DNA of 18,901 nucleotides from JBHIBC01 sp046758905 (GTDB taxonomy: Bacteria > Acidobacteriota > Polarisedimenticolia > Gp22-AA2): contig JBHIBC010000054.1 of assembly GCA_046758905.1 (NCBI GenBank), forward strand, positions 1-18,901, in the 5' to 3' direction. Under the pieces are notes generated by a model, which was not told the DNA's origin, searched no databases, and saw only the letters and a program-made list of their open reading frames with translations. Positions 14,218 through 18,901 of the stretch are shown piece after piece. The translations under genes were made by a program, and so were the position numbers. Within the stretch, counting starts at the first letter, position 1; each line of letters opens with the position of its first letter.

Positions 14218-15420
14218 ATGCCGACCTACAGCTGGAAGGGCAAGAACAGGATGGGAAAGACCCAGGAGGGGACCGTCACCGCCGACAGCAAGGACGCGGT
14301 GATCGGCCTGCTGCGGCGCCAGCAGATCATGGTGTCGGCGGTCACCGAGAAGGGCAAGGAGATCGCCATCCCGAAGTTCGGCGGGAAGGTCTCCCAAAAG
14401 GAGATCGCCATCTTCACCCGCCAGTTCTCCGTCATGATCGACGCCGGCCTGCCGCTCGTGCAGTGTCTCGAGATCCTCGGCTCGCAGCAGAAGAACCGGC
14501 TCTTCCAGAAGGTGCTGTTCCAGGTGCGACAGGACGTGGAGTCGGGGTCGAACCTCGCCGCCTCGCTGCGCAAGCACCCCAAGGTCTTCAATGACCTGTT
14601 CTGCAACATGATCGCCGCGGGCGAGTCGGGCGGCATCCTGGACACCATCCTGCAGAGGCTGTCGGCCTACATCGAGAAGCGGGTCAAGCTCCAGTCCGCG
14701 GTGCGCTCGGCGATGATCTACCCGGTGGCGGTCATCACCATCGCGATCGGCGTCGTGGTGGTCATCCTGTGGAAGGTCATCCCCACCTTCGCGATGCTGT
14801 TCGAGGGGCTGGGCGCGACCCTGCCCCTGCCGACGCGGATCACCATCGCGGCGAGCAACTTCCTCGGACGGTACATGCCCCTGATCGTGCTCGGCATGGT
14901 CGCCGTGGTGTTCTTCCTCAGGCGCTACTACAGGACCTACAGGGGGCGGCGCAGCCTGGACGCGCTCATCCTCAAGCTCCCGGTGCTGGGCGATCTGCTG
15001 CGCAAGATCGCCGTGGCGCGGTTCTGCCGGACGCTGGGCACCCTGATCCAGTCGGGCGTTCCGATCCTCGACGGTCTCGAGATCACCGCCCGCACGGCCG
15101 GCAACTCGATCATCGAGGACGCCATCATGGCGACCCGCAAGAGCATCGAGGAGGGGAAGACGATCGCCGTGCCGCTGGAGGAGACCGGCGTGTTCCCCTC
15201 GATGGTGGTGCAGATGATCAGCGTCGGCGAGCAGACCGGAGCGCTCGACGCGATGCTGTCCAAGATCGCGGACTTCTACGAGGACGAGGTCGACGAGGCG
15301 GTGGAGAACCTGATGGCCCTCCTCGAGCCCGTGATGATCCTGTTCCTCGGGATCATGATCGGCGGCATCGTGATCTCGATGTACATGCCGATGTTCAGCC
15401 TCATCGGCAAGATCGCCTAG
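14218..15420 (+). CDS. pilC: Type IV pilus inner-membrane platform protein PilC
   Basis: PilC is the inner-membrane platform on which PilB and PilT act. The 400-residue length is standard. Two T2SSF domains are visible: residues about 65-190 (IFTRQFSVMIDAGLPLVQCLEIL) and about 265-395 (VARFCRTLGTLIQSGVPILDGLEI). Each has the helix followed by a GE-containing motif (AAGESGGILD; SVGEQTGALD). Three membrane segments lie at about 166-188, 220-236 and 371-393. The short N-terminal domain YSWKGKNRMGKTQEGTVTADS is the usual start. GGGGAGGAG at 14202-14210 precedes the ATG by 7 nt. It lies 21 bp after pilT and 8 bp before pilS, so it is in one operon. GspF is the alternative homologue, but the PilB/PilT neighbours decide. 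Confidence 0.96.
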   Translation: MPTYSWKGKNRMGKTQEGTVTADSKDAVIGLLRRQQIMVSAVTEKGKEIAIPKFGGKVSQKEIAIFTRQFSVMIDAGLPLVQCLEILGSQQKNRLFQKVLFQVRQDVESGSNLAASLRKHPKVFNDLFCNMIAAGESGGILDTILQRLSAYIEKRVKLQSAVRSAMIYPVAVITIAIGVVVVILWKVIPTFAMLFEGLGATLPLPTRITIAASNFLGRYMPLIVLGMVAVVFFLRRYYRTYRGRRSLDALILKLPVLGDLLRKIAVARFCRTLGTLIQSGVPILDGLEITARTAGNSIIEDAIMATRKSIEEGKTIAVPLEETGVFPSMVVQMISVGEQTGALDAMLSKIADFYEDEVDEAVENLMALLEPVMILFLGIMIGGIVISMYMPMFSLIGKIA

Positions 15421-15428
15421 GCGCATGG

Positions 15429-17114
15429 ATGGAGCGACATCAGCGCGAGCTCCGACGACAGCTCCGATGGCTCATGACCTACCGGGTCGTGATCATCACG
15501 ACCCTCCTCGCCTGTACCTTCGTCATCGAGCTGCTCTACCGGCCCCGGCTGTCCCTGAGGCCCTTCTACCTGCTGGCGATCGGCACCTACCTGCTCACGA
15601 TCGCCTACGCGGTGCTGGCGCGGTGCTGCCGCACCGCGGGAGCGCAGGTCTACGCGCAGATGGGCGGGGACCTCGCCATCGTGACCGGATTCGTCTTCCT
15701 GACGGGCGGCCCCGAGAGCCCGTTCTCGTTCCTGTACCTGCTCACCATCATCGTCTCCAGCATCCTGCTGATGCGGAGCGGGGCCTTCGCGCTGGCCGCC
15801 TGCTCCTGGGCGACGTACGCCGTGATGGTGCTCCTCAACCTCTGGGAGGTGCTGCCCCGCTATCCGGAGGGGAGCTTCGGGGAGGAACGCATCGCCGCGG
15901 TGCGCGCGGTCTACCTGCTGGTCGCCCACGCGGTGTCGTTCTTCGCCGTCGCCTACCTGGCCTCGTACCTGGCGGAGAATCTACGCAAGGCCGGCCAGGA
16001 GCTGGAGATGCGGCGCGACGACCTGGCGCGGCTGCGGGCCTTCAACGACAACATCATCGACAGCATGCACTCGGGCCTCCTGACCACGGACTGGGACGGC
16101 CGCATCACCTTCGCCAACCGCGCTGCGGGAGAGGTCACGGGCTACCCCGTGGGCGAGCTGACGCAGCGCACGATCCTGGAGGTGCTGTCGCAGGACCGGC
16201 CGTTCCTCTGGCGGATCCGGCAGGCGCTCGAGCGGGAGCGACGGTACCGGCTGGAGCTGGACTACGTCGACGCCCGGGGGCGATGCCTGTTCCTCGGGTT
16301 CACGGTCTCGACCCTGCGCGAGCGCGGAGGGGACCCGATCGGCATGATCTTCATCTTCCAGGACCTCACCGAGATCCGGATGCTCGAGGAGGAGGTGGCT
16401 CTCAAGAAGAGGATGGCCGCCCTCGGCGAGATGGCGGCCGGCGTGGCCCACGAGCTGCGCAACCCGCTCGCCTCCATCAGCGGCTCCGTGCAGGTGCTCA
16501 AGCGCGACCTGCGGCCGGAGCGGGAGGCGGGGCAGCTGATGGACATCGTCGTCAAGGAGTCGCGGCGGCTCGACGGCATCATCCGGGACTTCCTCCTGTT
16601 CGCGAAGCCGGGGCGCTTCAACCCCCAGCCGGGCGACCTGGTCTCCCTGGTCCGGGAGGCGCTCAGCCTTCTGGAGAACAGCGAGGAGAAGAAGCCGCAC
16701 CACAAGGTGGTCACGCGGTTCCAGCGCGCCTCCATCCCGGTTGTCGCGGACCTCGATAGGCTGAGGCAGGTGTTCTGGAACCTGGCGATGAACGCCCTCA
16801 GGGCGATGCCGGAGGGAGGGACGTTGACCGTGCGCGCCGCGGACGGGCTGGAGGGGAGCGTGGTCCTGTCGTTCACCGACACCGGGATCGGCATGTCGGA
16901 GAGCGAGGTGGCCAGCAACTTCCAGCCGTTCCACGGCTCCTTCGGGGGCGGCGCCAGGCTGGGCCTGGCGATCGTCTACCGCATCGTCGAGGAGCACGGC
17001 GGCCGCATCAAGGTCCGCAGCCGGCGCGGCGCCGGGACCGAGGTGGCGATCCACCTGCCGCGGGGAGTCGGGTTGTCGCCCGCGGCGGAGGTGAGGCGGT
17101 GGACAGGCTCCTGA
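15429..17114 (+). CDS. pilS: Type IV pilus sensor histidine kinase PilS
   Basis: PilS is the membrane kinase that controls PilR; in Pseudomonas it responds to inner-membrane pilin levels. The 561-residue product has six hydrophobic segments in about 20-185, the PilS-type arrangement, then a PAS domain (about 205-310, LRAFNDNIIDSMHSGLLTTDWDG by position) and a short helix. HisKA follows with phospho-acceptor His341 in VAHELRNPLASIS, and HATPase about 440-552 with the N box NLAMNALRAMPEGG and G1 DTGIGM. The G2 box reads GGARLGLAIV where GTGLGL is usual, and the F box is FQPFHGSFGG, a variant. No periplasmic sensor domain is seen. The ATG at 15429 is supported by family length; the frame is open far upstream but overlaps pilC. 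The Shine-Dalgarno sequence (AGG at 15419-15421) is weak, suggesting low expression or coupling to pilC. Confidence 0.93.
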   Translation: MERHQRELRRQLRWLMTYRVVIITTLLACTFVIELLYRPRLSLRPFYLLAIGTYLLTIAYAVLARCCRTAGAQVYAQMGGDLAIVTGFVFLTGGPESPFSFLYLLTIIVSSILLMRSGAFALAACSWATYAVMVLLNLWEVLPRYPEGSFGEERIAAVRAVYLLVAHAVSFFAVAYLASYLAENLRKAGQELEMRRDDLARLRAFNDNIIDSMHSGLLTTDWDGRITFANRAAGEVTGYPVGELTQRTILEVLSQDRPFLWRIRQALERERRYRLELDYVDARGRCLFLGFTVSTLRERGGDPIGMIFIFQDLTEIRMLEEEVALKKRMAALGEMAAGVAHELRNPLASISGSVQVLKRDLRPEREAGQLMDIVVKESRRLDGIIRDFLLFAKPGRFNPQPGDLVSLVREALSLLENSEEKKPHHKVVTRFQRASIPVVADLDRLRQVFWNLAMNALRAMPEGGTLTVRAADGLEGSVVLSFTDTGIGMSESEVASNFQPFHGSFGGGARLGLAIVYRIVEEHGGRIKVRSRRGAGTEVAIHLPRGVGLSPAAEVRRWTGS

Positions 17115-18499
17115 TCGTCGACGACGAGAAGGGCATGAGGGACTTCCTCTCCATCATGCTCAAGAAGGAGGGCTACGCCGTCACGCCCGCCGGGTCGGCG
17201 CAGGAGGCGTGCGAGCAGATCGGCCGGAACGGCTTCGATCTGGTGATCAGCGACATCTCCATGCCCGGCCGCTCCGGCCTCGAGGTGCTGCGCGAGGCCC
17301 GCTCCAACAGCCCCGGGACTCCGGTCATCATGATCACCGCCTACGCCTCGACCGAGAGCGCCGTGGAGGCGCTCAAGCTCGGCGCCTACGACTACATCAT
17401 CAAGCCGTTCGACGTGGAGGAGCTGAAGGTCGTGGTGCGCAACGCCCTCGAGAAGCGCCGGCTCGAGCAGGAGAACAGCATCCTCAAGCGCGAGCTCAAG
17501 CGGCAGATCCGGATGGACGAGCTGATCGGCAACAGCCCGCGGATGCGTGAGGTCCTCGACCTCGTGCGGCGGATCGCGCCGACCAACAGCACCGTTCTGG
17601 TCTCCGGCGAGTCGGGCACCGGGAAGGAGCTGGTGGCCCGCGCGATCCACGCCGGCAGCCCGCGGCGCGAGCGCCCCTTCGTGTCGATCAACTGCGGGGC
17701 CATGCCGGACGATCTGCTCGAGAGCGAGCTGTTCGGGCACGCCCGCGGCTCGTTCACGGGGGCCGTGACGGCCAAGAAGGGGCTGTTCGAGGTCGCCGAC
17801 GGTGGAACGATCTTCCTGGACGAGATCGGCGACACCAGCGCGGCCATGCAGGTCAAGCTGCTGCGTGTGCTGCAGGAGCGCCGCATCCGCCGGGTGGGCG
17901 GGACGGACGAGACCCAGGTGGACGTCCGGGTCCTGGCGGCGACCAACCAGAACCTGGAGCAGATGGTGCGCGACAGGAGGTTCCGCGAGGATCTCTACTA
18001 CCGCATCAACGTCATCCAGGTCCGGATGCCGGCCCTGCGGGAGAAGCGCGAGGACATCCCGGCGCTGGCGCTGCACTTCCTCGTCAAGTACGGCCGCTCG
18101 ATGGGCAAGAACATCACCCGCATCACCGAGGAGGCGATGAGGCGGCTGGTGGGCCACGACTGGCCCGGCAACGTCCGGGAGCTCGAGAACGTGATCGAGC
18201 GGGCCGTCGCCCTCGAGACCACCGACGCGATCACGGTCGACAGCCTGTCGCGCGACATCCTGGCCGGCCCGCCGCCGTCCCAGCAGATGCCCATCCACCT
18301 GACCGACACCGGGATCGACTTGGAGCGCCAGCTGGAGGCGCTGCGCGAGCACTTCATGGAGGAGGCGCTCCGCAGAGCCGACGGGGTGCAGACCAGGGCC
18401 GCAGAGCTCCTCGGGATGAGCTTCCGCTCCTTTCGATACTTCGCCAAGAAATACGGCCTGTTCGAGGGACGGCGGGAACCGCGGGTCGGCCTCGGCTAG
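17099..18499 (+). CDS. pilR: Sigma54-dependent response regulator PilR
   Basis: PilR activates sigma54 promoters, classically pilA, when phosphorylated by PilS. The 466-residue product (typical length about 450-460) has a receiver domain (1-120) with Asp8/Asp9, phospho-acceptor Asp52 and a Lys in IIKPFD. The AAA+ domain has Walker A GESGTGKE (170-177), the sigma54 contact loop GSFTGA (217-222, Ser in place of the usual Ala), Walker B TIFLDEIGD and the arginine finger region near RRVGG. A C-terminal Fis-type helix-turn-helix (about 425-455, RAAELLGMSFRSFRYFAKKYGL) binds DNA. It starts at GTG 17099 with GGAGG at 17087-17091 and overlaps the pilS end by 16 bp, so it is translationally coupled. 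No matching sigma54 promoter was recognised in the window, so its target is probably elsewhere. Confidence 0.95.
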   Translation: MDRLLIVDDEKGMRDFLSIMLKKEGYAVTPAGSAQEACEQIGRNGFDLVISDISMPGRSGLEVLREARSNSPGTPVIMITAYASTESAVEALKLGAYDYIIKPFDVEELKVVVRNALEKRRLEQENSILKRELKRQIRMDELIGNSPRMREVLDLVRRIAPTNSTVLVSGESGTGKELVARAIHAGSPRRERPFVSINCGAMPDDLLESELFGHARGSFTGAVTAKKGLFEVADGGTIFLDEIGDTSAAMQVKLLRVLQERRIRRVGGTDETQVDVRVLAATNQNLEQMVRDRRFREDLYYRINVIQVRMPALREKREDIPALALHFLVKYGRSMGKNITRITEEAMRRLVGHDWPGNVRELENVIERAVALETTDAITVDSLSRDILAGPPPSQQMPIHLTDTGIDLERQLEALREHFMEEALRRADGVQTRAAELLGMSFRSFRYFAKKYGLFEGRREPRVGLG

Positions 18500-18598
18500 C
18501 CGGCCGACGGGCTCGTGCCGCGGTCCTTTTCGCGCCGTCCGGGATCGGCTACCCTGCGACGGTCCTGCCGCCGCCGATACGCGGGGGAGGGAGATCGG

Positions 18599-18901
18599 GT
18601 GCGGGTTCTAGGCGCGGGTTCTGCGGAGGGGTCCGGAGCCCGGGGCGCGCGGCTCCTGCCGGCGGCGCTCTTGGGCTGCCTCATGCTCTTCGCGTTCCGC
18701 GGCCCGCTGTCCGGGGGCCGCTTCTACCTGCGCGACGTCTCGCAGAACCACCACCCGATCCGCTCCCTGGTGACCGAGAGGATGCGCGGGGGGTCGCTGC
18801 CGCTGTGGGACCCGTATCACGGCGGCGGGACCCCCCTGCTCGCCAATCCAGACAATCTGGTCCTGCATCCGATCTCGCTGCTGTTCCTCGTGATGCCGCT
18901 C
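18599..18901 (+). CDS. YfhO-like polytopic membrane protein (N-terminal part, cut by the window end)
   Basis: This 101-codon open frame runs off the end of the window. It has a positively charged start, a membrane segment at about residues 20-35 and an external loop with FYLRDVSQNHHPIRS, SLPLWDPYHGGGTPLLANP. A second hydrophobic segment then begins. The pattern (R/K)D, then LPLWDPYxxGGTPLLAN is characteristic of large YfhO-family GT-C-like membrane proteins, linked in Firmicutes to glycosylation of surface polymers. The start GTG at 18599 is supported by GGGGGAGGGAG (18583-18593); no upstream ATG fits. The 99-bp gap after pilR has only a weak -10-like TACCCT at 18550 and no clear terminator. 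It occupies the position where pilA follows pilR in Myxococcus. Function in this organism is unknown. Confidence 0.75.
   Translation, partial: MRVLGAGSAEGSGARGARLLPAALLGCLMLFAFRGPLSGGRFYLRDVSQNHHPIRSLVTERMRGGSLPLWDPYHGGGTPLLANPDNLVLHPISLLFLVMPL

Noticed and set aside
12922..15426. An 834-codon antisense open frame across pilT and pilC
   Set aside because: The translation is low-complexity (His, Asp, Leu, Arg) and mirrors codon bias of the real genes; both plus-strand genes have complete family motifs and good ribosome binding sites.
18500..18540. A possible terminator after pilR (GC-rich stretch followed by CCTTTT)
   Set aside because: The arms do not pair well, with only short interrupted complementarity, so a hairpin is not supported.
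1..18901. CRISPR arrays, tRNA or rRNA genes, insertion sequences, toxin-antitoxin or phage genes
   Set aside because: No repeat-spacer pattern, tRNA-like cloverleaf, transposase or integrase motif was recognised by reading; nearly all the sequence is accounted for by the annotated genes.

Overview
The window is a gene-dense, high-GC (about 70% by eye) bacterial chromosome segment with Gram-negative envelope machinery. It holds two blocks of type IV pilus genes separated by an unrelated housekeeping and regulatory block. The order pilB-pilT-pilC-pilS-pilR resembles the Myxococcus-type cluster. The TPR plus roadblock pair and the pilP-pilQ tail suggest Acidobacteriota or a myxobacterium-like relative; this assignment is an inference and is uncertain. 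Most junctions are tight (ATGA overlaps or short spacers with strong Shine-Dalgarno sequences), so the genes form a few long operons.

Region 1 (1-3832): the end of a pilus assembly operon, pilP, pilQ and a small unrecognised lipoprotein gene translationally coupled to pilQ. It closes with a textbook intrinsic terminator. A consensus sigma70 promoter begins in the terminator's T-tract.

Region 2 (3831-8778): transcribed from that promoter. It encodes a TPR protein, a roadblock/LC7 protein, AccB and AccC (the biotin carboxyl carrier and biotin carboxylase of acetyl-CoA carboxylase), shikimate kinase, a metallophosphoesterase and a 78-residue acidic conserved-type protein. No second terminator is evident. 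The last gene converges with the next operon, leaving 2 bp between stop codons.

Region 3 (8781-11086, minus strand): two overlapping genes for polytopic GT-C-type glycosyltransferases, one PIG-V/Gpi18-like and one related to the PMT/ArnT type. They are read from a strong promoter in an AT-rich 250-bp intergenic island shared with pilB.

Region 4 (11337-18499, plus strand): pilB (extension ATPase), pilT (retraction ATPase), pilC (inner-membrane platform), pilS (sensor kinase) and pilR (sigma54 activator). No pilA follows pilR; instead a YfhO-like multi-spanning membrane protein begins at 18599 and runs off the window.

The most interesting points are the AT-rich divergent promoter island, a G7/C9 pair near the start of pilT, the pilQ-coupled lipoprotein, the TPR-roadblock pair placed ahead of accBC, and glycosyltransferase-type membrane genes on both sides of the pilBTCSR block. 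None is demonstrably a new system from sequence alone. Start codons and domain positions were worked out by hand.
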